A stretch of 64,000 nucleotides of DNA from assembly GCA_008692225.1 (NCBI GenBank), contig VICG01000003.1, positions 2,721,501 through 2,785,500 on the forward strand. Reading direction: 5' to 3'. Position numbers and translations under genes: made by a program. Below, piece after piece: positions 51,578-63,640 of this stretch. The notes below the pieces were generated by a model. The model saw only the letters and a list, made by a program, of their open reading frames with translations, was not told the DNA's origin and did no database searches. This DNA comes from Monilinia fructicola. Taxonomy: Eukaryota > Ascomycota > Leotiomycetes > Helotiales > Sclerotiniaceae. The stretch's first letter is position 1. Every line of letters starts with the position of its first letter.

Positions 51578-51965
51578 TTTCTTAGATTTATATGGATGGA
51601 ATGGTTATGAGATGTGTAGATTTGAAGCTTAAAAATGACGAATATTTTGCGAATACCGTCCTTATCTTGATTCATACAGCTCTTTTTAAGATTCAATGAC
51701 GATGCTACGGGAAAATAGCCATCACGTGTCTAGCCTTTTCCCATTAGAACTAAAATCCATGCACGCATGGAACATTTTAGCGCACGATAGGGAATATCGG
51801 ACAAAACACTTTAGCATCGTGGCCATAATAAATTACTGCGATATCCCCATACCTACACAATATCATTACTCTCTGCGACGTTTGAGATTTTATGAAAATC
51901 ATTGTATTTTGACGATACCACACTGTTCAATCCGCGAGCCTCATCACTTCCCAAAGAACGGCGCA
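51578..51965. promoter_or_regulatory. shared divergent promoter Aim19-like/J-protein
   Basis: 388 bp between the start codons. A plus-strand frame in phase with the J-protein is open from 51696, but I take it as leader, since the family-like start MSATASG is at 51966. Confidence 0.4.
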
Positions 51966-53090
51966 ATGTCGGCCACCGCTTCTGGCGCTGATGCAAAGTC
52001 CAATGGAACCGCGAAATCGCGAGAACATAATCAAGGGAATCAGGATCGCAAATTCACCATTGAGCAAAAGGCGGCGGTGATACGGGTTAGGAGATGTTCG
52101 CCCACGGCATTTTATGACATCTTGGGGTTGGAGGAAGTCAAAACGACGGTGACGGAGACGGAGATCAAGAAGGCCTATAGGAAATTGAGTCTGTTGACTC
52201 ATCCGGATAAAAATGGTCACGAACATGCGGATGAAGCTTTCAAGATGGTTAGTCGGGCGTTTGGCGTGCTGAGCGATAAGGACAAGAGAGCGCAGTACGA
52301 CAGATATGGTGGGGATCCGGATAGTAGGTCTGGTGGGGGAGCGCCGCAGTCGCATCCTTTCTCGGCCTTTTCGCAGCGGAGTGCTGGAGGCGCTGCGAGA
52401 CCTGGCGGGAGGTCTATGTTTGAAGAGGAGATTAGTCCGGAGGAGATGTTTCGGAGGTTCTTTACAGCGGGTGGTTTCGGTAAGGTTTCCCAAATGTAGT
52501 GAGGTCGATGGAAACTAATCTTTTCTAAAGGTGGTGGTGGAATTTTCGATGATCAGCCAGGGTTTGTTTTCAATATGGGCGGAGGTCCTGGCATCAGAGT
52601 ACATCAGTTCGGGGGTGGGAGGCCAAGGAGGAGGCCGAGAGACCCAAATGCACCACAAGCAGCACCGGCTTCGTTGATCCAGACTCTTATCAATCTGTTG
52701 CCTCTTTTATTGCTCTTTGTCCTGCCGATAATAGGGTCACTATTTTCCGGAGGCGGGTCTAGCGGTCCTACCATGCGGTTTGACAATCCTGTACCACCGC
52801 ATACCGCTCACAGAGTCAGTTCGAGAATGAACGTCGATTACTATGTCAATCCCACCGATATCAAAGGATTTAGTACGCACAAACTGGCACAGCTGGACCG
52901 GCAAGCAGAGGTTGACTATGTGAGTCAATTGAAGGCTGGATGCGAATACCAAGTACAACAACGAAATCACCTACTCCAGGAAGCCCAAGGCTGGTTTAGT
53001 AACGATATGGATAAGATCCAACGTGCTCGAGATATGCCAATGACAAGCTGCAAGAAATTGGAGAGTATGGGTATCAGGAATCAATACTGA
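51966..53090 (+). CDS. ER-type J-domain protein (DNAJB12/14, Hlj1-like)
   Basis: Exons 51966-52479 and 52531-53090 (51-nt intron splitting a Gly codon); 357 aa. The J domain occupies about residues 46-112, with the HPD at 79-81 (LLTHPDKNG) and YDRYGGD at its end. A Gly/Ser-rich linker (SGGGAPQSHPFSAFSQRSAGG) and FEEEISPEEMFRRFF follow. There is one membrane helix (LIQTLINLLPLLLLFVLPIIG, about residues 219-240) and a C-terminal DUF1977-type domain (VNPTDIKGFST, LDRQAEVDYV, QAQGWF-like). This layout is that of DNAJB12/DNAJB14 and yeast Hlj1: a tail facing the ER lumen and a cytosolic J domain recruiting Hsp70 to ER-associated degradation. No frameshift, unlike its neighbours. Confidence 0.9.
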
Positions 53091-55083
53091 GTGTATCTTA
53101 ACGATCATATGATATATTTGCTTTGTAGCAAGGCGTTTTGGGGGTGGGAAAGACTGAGTAAATTACTTATAGCAGGCACCTCTTGATGCGCCTTCACAGA
53201 TAATAGAGGATGAATAATCGATTTAATACGGGTGGTCGCACAATCATGATATTACATTACTCGTGGGTATTGATTGATCTCGATTCAATGGAACCATGCA
53301 GGTTCTGGTGGAAACCGCTACCAATATACTTGCAGACCCCATACTCTAGAATGTCCCATCGATAGACCTCGATAAAGCGATCTGGCTACTCTCGAGATCT
53401 GTCGCCTCTTTATTCCACATCTCCATCTGTAGGTTTTGCATTCAGAATCTCCCTCATCCTCCAAAGCTGGACCAAGTCAAGTAGATGCTGCGTTGTTCGA
53501 GACCTTTGTTGTACTGCGTTTTGGATTCCTGGAGGATACCCCCTTCCATGCTCCAGTTGATGACGACGATGGATCAGAATGTATAGTTAGCGGCCCTGGA
53601 GTTATTGGGTAGTCATCAAGGCGTCTGTTGGGTTTACGTATTCCAGAATTGATATATCATTATTAGTATATTGATCAAGCCCTGGAGACCCAAGGTGACA
53701 TGGAAATGGCAAGCAATCTGAAAGGCCATTTCATTGTGCTCTACTTGGCGTTGTTTTGGGTCTCTATTGGGATCAAGATAAAAGTTGACTGAAAATGGAA
53801 ATGGAAATCATTTTCCAAAAAAATTATAATAAATCAGCGAATTTGTAAAAAATTATAAATAATCCTTTGTGTTATTATTAAATTTGAAAATAAACGTTTA
53901 GTAGATTGAAATTCTTGAATATTGAAATTTTATAGTGTAAAAGAGAATTTAAAAGATATGCTATTTTATAAAATTTTACCCTAGCATAGACCTAAAATAA
54001 TATTAAATATTTTTAAATAAATAGATAGATAGATATATATAAAGTACTATAATTAATAATTCAATAGTAATATATAACCTTAGAGTACGTTCGAATTAAG
54101 TTTTCTATAATATTTAATTCGATATATTAAATATTAGAAAAATACTTTTATTAGATTTACTTTTTTAAATACTTTTAAACTAATAAAAGTTTAAATATTA
54201 TATTTATTAACAAAAGCTTTAATCTATTATAAATAAATATAATTATAATCCTTATTATTATATTTTCTTAAATTTATTATTTAAAGAACGTTAGTTAAAT
54301 ATATATTTAACTCGCTAGTATAATTATTTACTTATATTAAAAACATTTAAGAAATTATTAAAAGTTTCGAATAAAGGAATCTATAATAGCGATCGATTTA
54401 CTATTAAAATAAGTTTTAAAAATATAATTATAAAATCCTTAGATTTAGTTTATATTCCTCGATCTTAAAGAATATAAAATAAAGCTTCGCTTTTATTAAA
54501 TTAATTTAATATAGTAAAAACAGCTAACTATTTAATTAATAAACGAATATATATTTTAATATTTTAAAATAATTATATATTATATTACTTATATATATAT
54601 ATATATATATTATACTACTTATATAACTAGTATAATAAATATAAATTTAAAAAGTATTAAAACTAACTAAACGCCTTTTAATAAAAATACTATATTTAAA
54701 GATTATATCTAATATATAAACTATGAAAATAAAAATGAAAACTGGCTAAATGTCTTTATTAATCATATTTGGCCCAACTTGGAATATATAATATATTTAA
54801 TATTTGCTATAATATTTTCAAAATCGATCCGAACGCACCCTTAACCTTACACTTACTACAAGTATAGGGAATGCACTCCCCGGCTACCAAACAGAAGATT
54901 CCAGAGGCAGAACACTCAACCCTTGTTCCTCGATTATCAAGCCTAATCGCAACGTGAACCGATAAAGCCATCGGCCCCGCCCCACGAGGCTACCATTTCG
55001 AGCTCAAGAGCATTGGAGATCCATCAAAATAATCCTCTTCCCATCTTTCCATCACAACATTTTCCACATTGCAGATTCTCATT
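53091..55083. other. intergenic with AT-saturated block
   Basis: The first 700 bp are the J-protein 3' flank with ordinary composition. 53815-54840 is AT-saturated and contains a TTA-flanked inverted-repeat element. 54841-55083 is ordinary sequence and probably the UFD2 promoter. Confidence 0.6.
54083..54840. mobile_element. inverted-repeat element with TTA duplication (Harbinger-like)
   Basis: 758 bp. The left end GAGTACGTTCGAATTAAG and the inverse of the right end, GGGTGCGTTCGGATCGATTT, match apart from transitions. TTA lies on both sides (54080-54082 and 54841-54843). A GGGTGCGTTCGG-type end with a TTA target duplication is typical of PIF/Harbinger-like elements. The interior is AT-saturated and non-coding. 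Confidence 0.72.
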
Positions 55084-58000
55084 ATGGCTGATCAACCGCC
55101 ACCACCGCATAATGGGCCCGATGCTCCGGATAAGGAGAAGATGGAACAGGTAGGGAATTTGGTTTTGTTTGCCGTTGGTCGTTGTTACATGCACTAGAGA
55201 TCGTCATCGCTAATCTTCATATCATTCATCACCATAGATCCGACGACGTCGCATGGAGAAATTATCTGGCGCGGCATCTTCTAGTTCTGAAACTACTCCC
55301 AACACAGGCGCAGAAGCTTCAGCACCTGTTTCTTCTTCACGGTCTGGTACGCCAAGGCAAGATGCACCATCTACTGAACCAACAGCTAGACCCAATGTCA
55401 ATATCAGACCAGCAAATGCTACTCCTCCGCCCGCCGCAAATCCTTTTGCAAAGTTGGGCGCACAAGCAAGCTCTACTGCAAATACATCGTCTGTAAGAAC
55501 TGATCCTCCACAGCGCGTTCTTGGGAAACGTTCCAGAACTGAATCAGACCTACAGACATCTACCCGCCCCGCCACCCGCAAACCTAATATCGCCGAGGAG
55601 TCCCTAGAAGCATACGAGGATCGGATCCTCTCACATATCTTTCGAATAACCTTAGATCCAAATCAGCATACGGATGCCTCGAACCATAGACTCATATTTT
55701 TACCAGAATTGAGGAAGGAGCTCGAGGACGAACATGCTGAGATTAGATTGACGACTGGGAAGTTAGATGGCGCTCTCATGGAAGCTTGTGCTTCAATTCC
55801 TCACAGCAAATCTATATTCGAGTACCTATTGCCATGTTGGAAGCGACTTATAAAGGCTTCGAAAGGTCTGCGGGGCTATGCGACTCAGAAAGATGCAGTG
55901 CTCAAGGAAGCGAAACGCTTATGTATGAGTAATTGCATCTTTGCAGCTGAAATGCCGGATATCTTCCAGTTGGTTTTCTAAATTGCGGCAGTTGACATAT
56001 TTAGCTAATCTTCTATAGACGAGAGACCAACCTCACCACAGATTCCCTCACTCCTTTCTTTCTGTTAGAGCCTGGTGAAGATAAAGGTGTCTGCCCTGAC
56101 TTTCTCGAGGAAGCTGTAGCTCGCTTTGCGGAGGATGAAATGGCAAAGTCGATGATTGTCAAAGCATTTGTAGGCTTGAGTGGTTCGCTCTCCAACTTGA
56201 CTATGAATGATGTTTACAAGCCATATGTTAATGTAGGAAGTGTCGAGTTTTATGACCAGGAACCAGAACTAATATATCTTCTAGGCTTTCAAATTACTCA
56301 CACAATTCAATTCAATCACGACAGCCATTGCCGAGTCCCCATTGTTCCAGATGGCTGTATCAGCAAATACCATTGAAAAGTATACACTACTGGGTCCCTT
56401 TTTTAGGATCTCTCCTTTGCAACTTCCAGTGGCTAAAGAATATTTTGCTGCACCAAAGACTATGGATAAGCGACACATTGCCACATCTCAAGATGCACTG
56501 CGTTTGACACTGCAAACACACCAGAAAGATTTACTTGATATCATCAATCATTTTGTTCGCGCAAGTCCAATAGCCAAGAATAAAACCTTGGACTGGTTTG
56601 CTTACGTTGTAAATCAAAATCACAAGCGCCGAGCACTTCAAGTAGACCCAAAGGAAGTCTCTTCTGATGGTTTTATGCACAACGTTACTGTCGTATTGGA
56701 TGGCCTCTGCGAACCTTTCATGGATACCACATTCTCGAAGATCTCGAAGATTGATATTGATTATTTACGGCGTGACCCTCGAGTAGATATTAAGGATGAG
56801 ACAAAGTTGAACGCGGATGAGAAGGCTTCTGAGAAATACTATGAGGCTAATGTCGGTGGGACCTCTAATTTTATCTCTGAAGTTTTCTTCCTTACGTTAG
56901 CTGCCCATCATTATGGCAGTGAAGCTCTCAATGCTACTCATAAGAGTTTGGAGAAGGATATAAAGTATATTCAGAAGCAATACGCTGCAATCGAGCTGAA
57001 CGTGCCAAAATGGCCCATGTAAGTCAAACACTCCGGCTCAGCCTATTGCCATACTTATCACTGATGAAAATCAGGACCCTCGAGCTGCTGCGGTGATTGA
57101 TTTGAGACTTCAGAGAATCAACTTTGTGTTAGAAACTTCAATGTCAAAGAGAATGGCTATTGAGGGAGTTCTTTCTGACAAGCCTATGCAAGCAAAGTCT
57201 TTGATATTCATGAGATATGTTACTGTCTGGCTTTTGAGAATCGCCACGGAAACTGGTTATACTCCTAGTCAAACTATCAAGTATGACTTGCAACCCCTCA
57301 AGCCCTTACTCACGCCGATGGCTGACTCAAATAGGTTGCCTTTACCCTCAACACCCCCTCAGGCTTTTGATTATCTTCCCGAATATGTTCTTTGAGGATA
57401 TCATCACAAAATTTCAACTTTATTATTCGGTCAGTTTATGCGTTCCACGCACTACAGGAACAAACTAATTTATCGATAGGTTTATTCCTGACGTTATGAT
57501 TTCAGCTGTTGGTGATGAGATTATTGCACTCAGTATTACTTTCTTGACGAATTCTGAATATATCAAGAACCCATATCTAAAGGCAAAGCTTGTATCATTA
57601 CTTTTCGCCGGCACCTGGCCAGTGTATCATCGCACTAAGGGCGTCCTAGGTGATGTCTTGATGGGATCACAGTTTGCTAATGATCATCTACTTCATGCGT
57701 TACTCAAGTTCTACATAGGTAAGTTCTAAAACACTATATCATTTTTCACATGGTGCTGATTTTTCTTAGAATGTGAATCTACTGGAGCACATACTCAGTT
57801 TTACGATAAATTCAATATTCGATACGAGATCTTCCAAGTGATCAAGTGTGTATGGCCGAATGATGTTTACAGGCAGCGCTTGATGCAGGAGAGCAAGTAT
57901 GTCGCCCCATGAATTTTCCAGTCATCAAAATGTGCTAATTCAAATTAGAACAAACACCGAATTCTTTTTGAGATTCGTCAACCTTTTGCTTAATGATGCA

Positions 58001-58909
58001 ACTTATGTTCTAGATGAGGCTCTTACCAAATTTCCCAAGATTCATGATCTTCAGGTTGAACTGAGGAAAGAAGCTGCAGAACCCACCTTGAGTGAAGAAG
58101 ATCGAGAGAAGAAGGAAACTGCATTACGCGAGGCGGAAGCTCAAGCTCAATCATATATGCAACTCACCAACGAGACTCTTGCTATGATGAAATTGTTTTC
58201 GTCGACTTTGAGCGCCTCATTCACCATGCCGGAAATCGTTGACGAGTGGCAGCAATGTTGAATTATACACTTGATACTATTACTGGTAGTAAGTCAACCA
58301 ACTTGAAGGTTGAGAATCTTGAAAAGTATCAGTTCAGACCAAGAGCTTTCTTGAGCGATTTCGTTGAAAATTTATCTCAACCTTGGTGTTGCTGAAACAT
58401 TTGTAGAAGCTGTCGCTCGGGATGGTCGTTCATACAAGCCAGAAAACTTCGATAGCGCTTCCCGAATCTTAGCACGTTATGGACTCAAATCTGCAGAAGA
58501 TCTCAACGCATGGGAGACTCTCAAGGCTCGATTCAAGACAGCCAAGGAACTTGATGATCAAGCTGAACAAGATATGGGTGAAATCCCAGAGGAATTTCAA
58601 GATCCACTCATGGCAGATCTTATGGAAGATCCAGTTATGTTACCTGTTAGCAAAATGATTTTGGATAGAAGTACGATTAAGAGTTACTTGTTGAGTGATG
58701 AAAAAGATCCATTCAATCGTACACCATTGAAAATTGAGGATGTTGTTCCGGTTCCGGAGTTGAAGGAGAAAATCAGGGCATGGAAAGAGGAAATTAAGAC
58801 TAGGAAGAGAGCCGAGAGAGCTGCTGCTGCTGCTGCTGCTGCTTCGGCTTCGGTTTCGGTTTCGGCCACAACTGCGGCATCAGGAGATGCTATGGATACA
58901 TCGGGTTAG
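55084..58909 (+). CDS. UFD2: Ubiquitin conjugation factor E4, Ufd2 (frame interrupted)
   Basis: Eight exons: 55084-55149, 55238-55968, 56019-56232, 56285-57280, 57335-57429, 57480-57718, 57770-57896 and 57949-58909. Ufd2 lengthens ubiquitin chains and passes clients to Cdc48/p97 in ubiquitin-fusion and ER-associated degradation. The N-terminal 100 residues are Ser/Pro/Thr-rich. The long Ufd2 core follows (AAKTMDKRH-type to IDRLAAMLNYTLD). The C-terminal U-box (about 1000-1075) has EFQDPLMADLMEDPVMLP, ILDRSTIKSYL and DPFNRTPL; a Lys/Arg and Ala/Ser-rich tail ends the protein. The frame shifts +1 near 57014, 57391 and 57419, -1 near 58243 and +1 at AAAA 58367-58370; correcting all gives exactly 1141 aa. 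Introns are 50-88 nt. The length is somewhat above yeast Ufd2 (961). Confidence 0.92.
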
Positions 58910-59790
58910 TGTTGCGTGGTGTCAATTTGGTGCGAGGGGATGGGAAAAGGAGAATTGCAATACATAGGGAGCATAAACTGGATTCTTTCTATTATTATTG
59001 TTATTATTTCCTTTTGTTTAAGTTCGGAGGGGCGTTTGGAGTTTGGGAAAGGAATACAGCGCAAATGAATGAACAACGAACATGTGAATGATGGCTTTAG
59101 CAGGGAAGCAGGGTATGATGATACAATGGGGTTGGTTCTCAGATGGACAATTGCATGATTGCACAGTGGCGTGGCCCTCTACTTAGTAGCTAGTATAGAA
59201 TCCGTGTTTGTGTTAGGGAAACAAGTAGAGGATTTGCGCAGGAGTTGATGAATGGATTGATGATTGAATGAACTCTGGATTACGGATTGATGAGTGAATG
59301 CGTCAAGAATGTTGTATGTATGAATGGTTTGTGAATGATTTACAAATCATCCGATGATGGGTGCGCCGATGAGGCTGGTATGTCTTTTGTGTTTATGATT
59401 GTGTATGTTATGTGTCTGTGTGGTGTTTGTGTATTGTGTGGTATGGTGAAAATGTAAGTATGAATATGATGAGTATGAGTAAGTATGAGGATGGAGATGA
59501 AAATTATTCCGTTTAGTAGGTATTTTTTTTTTTTGCCGTCTTTGTCTTTTTGGGGGAGTTTTTTCGTCGAGTGCGAGGAACTGGCTATGTTTGGTGCTTT
59601 TCGTAATTGCCCAGTATCGTTATTTAAGATGTAATTTATCTAATTATTAATAAAATAAAAACTAAATTTCATATAACATAGACTAGAATTTAAATATCTT
59701 TATTATCACTTAAGATGTATAGAGATAATTCTAGTAATATAAGAAAACTTTGTAAATTTTAATAGAGTAAACTCGCTTGATTCGATTATA

Positions 59791-60177
59791 CAGTAGAAAC
59801 CTAGTTATACCGGACTTGGTTATATTAGAATCCTAATTATACCGGAATATTTTTCGATTATACCTTATTTTATATAGAAGTAACGGAATTTTTCGATATA
59901 ATAGAATACCGTTATATTTTTTCAAATTCTAATATAAAAAAGGTTTTTTAATATAAATTTATATAGGATTATTAATTAATATATAACGATTTACTAAAAA
60001 AAGTTAATTATATAATCTTATCAAAATTCTAATTTGTATAAATTGTATAAATCTATATAACGTTGTATTAAATTATATAATATTTGTACAAACCCTATAT
60101 AATTTTTTATATATATTTGATTATACCGGGTCTAATTGGTCGAAATTCTTTCGTCCGGTATAATTAGGTTCTACTGT
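59791..60177. mobile_element. pogo/Fot1-like MITE flanked by TA
   Basis: 387 bp with inverted ends CAGTAGAAACCTAGTTATAC then CGGAC (left) and GTCCGGTATAATTAGGTTCT then ACTG (right), nearly perfect inverses, and TA on each side (59789-59790, 60178-60179). CAGTAGAACC ends with a TA duplication are characteristic of the pogo/Fot1 group of Tc1-mariner transposons. Too short to encode a transposase. It lies inside a larger AT-saturated block. Confidence 0.85.
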
Positions 60178-60330
60178 ATATATATATTTTTTATAAGATT
60201 TCGATTTTTTCAATCTTTATATTAATGTTAGTTAATTAGTATTATTTAGTTTTAAGAATATTATTAGAATTTTAAAAGGTATATTGTTTTTCTATTATTT
60301 TAGCTTTTGATATTTAAATATTATTAAGTA

Positions 60331-60719
60331 TTACGATCACATACTAGAGCGAGTCAATAGAGGCCAATTAACTAGAATAAGAAAGCTAAGGAGGGAAGAG
60401 ATCTTTAAGGGGACTTAGAGATCTCTTTTATATGTATAGTATCGCTTAGCGTGATGAGATATCACGTGCCTTAAGGCACGTGATATTCGTCACATTAAGA
60501 TTCAAATTAAAATATTAAGATATAGGATTTTATAGAATCTTTATTCTTATTAAACTATATTCTTCTTAAAATTTGATTTTTATTACAAAAAGCTTTATAT
60601 AGCAAATATCAAAATACTAAATCTACAATGTATATAAATTATATAAAATCTTATTATACTTTCGTTAAATAATCAAAGTTTTAAATCTATCTATACCTCT
60701 TTTAAAGCTCGGCCGAGTA
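60331..60719. repeat. composite repeat C (copy 2)
   Basis: Starts TTACGATCACATACTAGAGC and ends GGCCGAGTA, matching 30501-31019 in order. It contains a perfect 24-nt palindrome at 60461-60484, part of a 40-nt hairpin. Its right-hand 100 bp is also similar to the right end of family B, so the two repeats share an end module. It is less AT-saturated than copy 1. Confidence 0.68.
60461..60484. other. perfect palindrome / hairpin inside repeat C
   Basis: A 24-nt perfect palindrome centred on CCTTAAGG, with CACGTG within each arm, extended by imperfect arms to about 40 nt. Confidence 0.85.
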
Positions 60720-62929
60720 GGTAGAAAATTATCAATACGTTTTATTATCTTTAATTTTCAACAAAACTTATAGCGAGGAGAATCTTTTAATGGAATGAAT
60801 ATATCATGGTTATAATTCAAATAAACATAATTATCATAATCTTTTTCGCTATTGAAGGAATTATAAATTGGGTTTTCTCGCTTAACCTTATAGCCGGCTG
60901 CAAATGTCGATAACACCCAAGACAACGCCGAGTGTATAAGGTTGTGTATAGATTCCTATAATTGTATAACGAGCAACGAATAGCTCAATGTTTTCGTGGT
61001 TTGGCTGCTGAGAACCATACCGGGCGCCTGGGTTGCGGGTGGAGTTTCGGTTGAAGTTGAAGTTCCATCATTAATCATTAACACGGGGGAGATATCGCGC
61101 CCCGCTCTCCTCCCTCGCGTATTTTAGGCGTGCGTTCGTGATGTTGCTTGGGTAAGTTTAAGTGCTTGGGGTGGGGTTGCTGATTTTTTTGGTCCTTGGA
61201 AGGTGCTATTTTTGCATCGTTTGGTCAGAGTTAGTCTACGTTGGTTCCACTGGGGGGAGATGGAGAGAGAGAGAGAGAGACAGAGGTGTGGTTGCAATCA
61301 TAGTTTTCCATTGGTTGGCTAGTCTAGTCTAGTGTAGTCTAGCCTATCTACCTATGATCAATTTATGATAGGATAAGATAGGGAAGTTGGAGCTTAACTC
61401 TTGCGTGGCTTTTCTGGTCCCTGTCTTTCCTGTTTTTTCCTGTATGTGTATGTGTACTTGAAGTCCATCCTATGTGATCTGTTGGTGTGCTGTGTGAGGT
61501 GTGAGGTGTGAGGTGTTCTTTTGGGGGGGAAGGAATGCATTTTTTTTGGTGTTTTTTGTGCTTGGAATTATTCGAGAGAAAGGGGATGGGGAAATGGACG
61601 TCCGACGCATGATTCGTTTTGAATGTGGAGGTAAGCAAATAAAAAAATGAGAAATGGGCAATCTCAAATCGGAATCGGGATCGGAATCGGAGTTTCAATG
61701 CTTGGTCGTGTATAGTGCTGGTATGGGGGCGAGGAAGGGTCCTGGGATATCGGGTAGAAGAGTGAGTAGATGGGGATGCCAGTCCCGGGCTGTCGAGATC
61801 GTTGGAGCGGTGGAGTTAGCTAAGAGGAGCCATGTTCATTAGCTGTTGATTAAATTGGTATATTCATCCTGGAGCCGTCAAAAGTTATCTCGCCGGCGGC
61901 GACTTCTGCTGCGGTATTTGGATTCACTTTTTTTAAGCTGAGCTCCAACTAGACATTGTCGCTTTTTGAAGTGAAAGAGCTCTCTCCCGAGATCGGCGGA
62001 GCTTTCTTGGTCTGTGTCGAGCTCCATATTGTCCTTGATATCCTTTGTCACGGCCCGCAGGATTATTCTTATTCTTATGAGCTCTGCCCTGCATTCATCT
62101 TCCGTCATCTGTGGTCAATAGGAGTTGCTGGCGCTGCATTATCGGGAAAGTAATGGACTCTGTCTGCGGAAGGCATTTTGAGTGCAGTGATATATGATGA
62201 TAACTTTTGAGATGTAGCTGTCTTTCGAAGTTGAGTTTGTGAGGTTGAGTAGTTTCTTGACTAGATGAGCCGAGATTGGAGTCTGAATCCTAGAGCAAAA
62301 CTGGTAGCTTGAGGTATCTCAACAGGATTCAAGGTAGCTGAAAGTCAAGGGTAAAGATATTGCTGATGGGCTGGAACAAGTAGAACTTATTTTGCGTATC
62401 TAGTGATCGAAGCAGGACTTATGAAGTTGAGACTGTCTGTTTGTTTGTCTGGTTTCTGGAAGCTCGAATGGATTTTGATACAAAAGTCTAAGCAGAGGGG
62501 GTGATCTCGAACTCTATATGCACTTTTCAACCTGCTCTGATGGGGACTCGATGACTATGTTTATCTGTCAAAACATGTCAAATTTTTCGAGTGGTAACAC
62601 AATGGGTCGATGATTTGAGATTTCTCGCGTGGAATGATTCATTTTCCCCGTGGTATATGCCGGATTCGAGGGGTTTACGGGACGCCATGTGGAAAAAGGC
62701 GGGATCTCGCGTGGGAAGTTCGTGGGGTTGAGGCTATGATTTATGGAGAATCATGGTACCGGTTTTGATTTTAGATGTTAATATTTCAAGTCATAGGTTT
62801 GAGGGACAAGTAGTTAAGCAGTCAAGCAATCAAGTATCGGTGAATTCAGTTTTATTAACTGGTTCATTGATTCTGTAATGTTGTTGTCGTTAACTTGTTT
62901 AATTAGTCAAAACGTAATTCTTGTTTAGT

Positions 62930-63640
62930 ATTCGAATACACAGAAAATGAATATGTATACTCTTCTCCTTTCCAAATCTCGGATCGTGTTTGACTTTGAT
63001 AATAATTTTTACCGTCCATCATATTTCTAGCTTTTTAGTATTTTGAAAACGTGAGCTTTTACACATAATTAATCAGAAAACAATACTATTGAAACTTTCC
63101 TAAAATAAATCAAGTTTAAAGAATTATTTGAACATAGAAAAATACATATCCTCACATAAGATAGATACTCTTTGTTTTCATATCAATCAAAATCATCAAT
63201 TTCAATTATATAATCCTCTAACATCCATTTCCTTCTCTACAGTACCCATCAACCTATATTAAGCGAAAGGCCCCTTTAAACCAAGATACATCCATTTCAC
63301 TTAAAATATTTATATACTATTAATAAATCTACAATAAATCCCTTCTAATACATCAAAAATTGTTATTAAAAGAATAAGAAAATCAAGATTTTATAAGTTA
63401 AAAAAATATTTTTCTATTTGATATATTAACTAAAAGAGATTTGAAAAATATATTATTAATTTTTTATCATATATTAATATCCAAATACTGATTGTTCAAA
63501 ACTTTTAATACTGTTATTATTATAAGAAATCTTATGATTTATCAAAGTAGATGAGTTTTAGTATGAAAGTGGGTAGGCAAAATATAAGTCGACCAATACT
63601 GTAGTCCCTAATGAATTAATAAAAGCATATCGTTATGAAT
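62930..63640. repeat. AT-rich block
   Basis: About 700 bp that is AT-rich, though less saturated than the other blocks. No gene or inverted end recognised. Confidence 0.5.

Noticed and set aside
51696..51965. 90-residue N-terminal extension of the J-protein
   Set aside because: The sequence upstream of 51966 has no family likeness and lies in the divergent promoter; the ATG at 51966 is the likelier start.
55222..55581. 119-aa minus-strand frame
   Set aside because: Antisense shadow of UFD2 exon 2.
57019..57074. intron in UFD2 between GTAAGT and AATCAG
   Set aside because: Joining gives an early stop, so it does not solve the frame break; an extra base near 57014 does, with family-like sequence read through.
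61878..62108. 76-aa minus-strand charged frame
   Set aside because: Helical, basic composition but no motif, and an opposite-strand frame of similar quality overlaps it.
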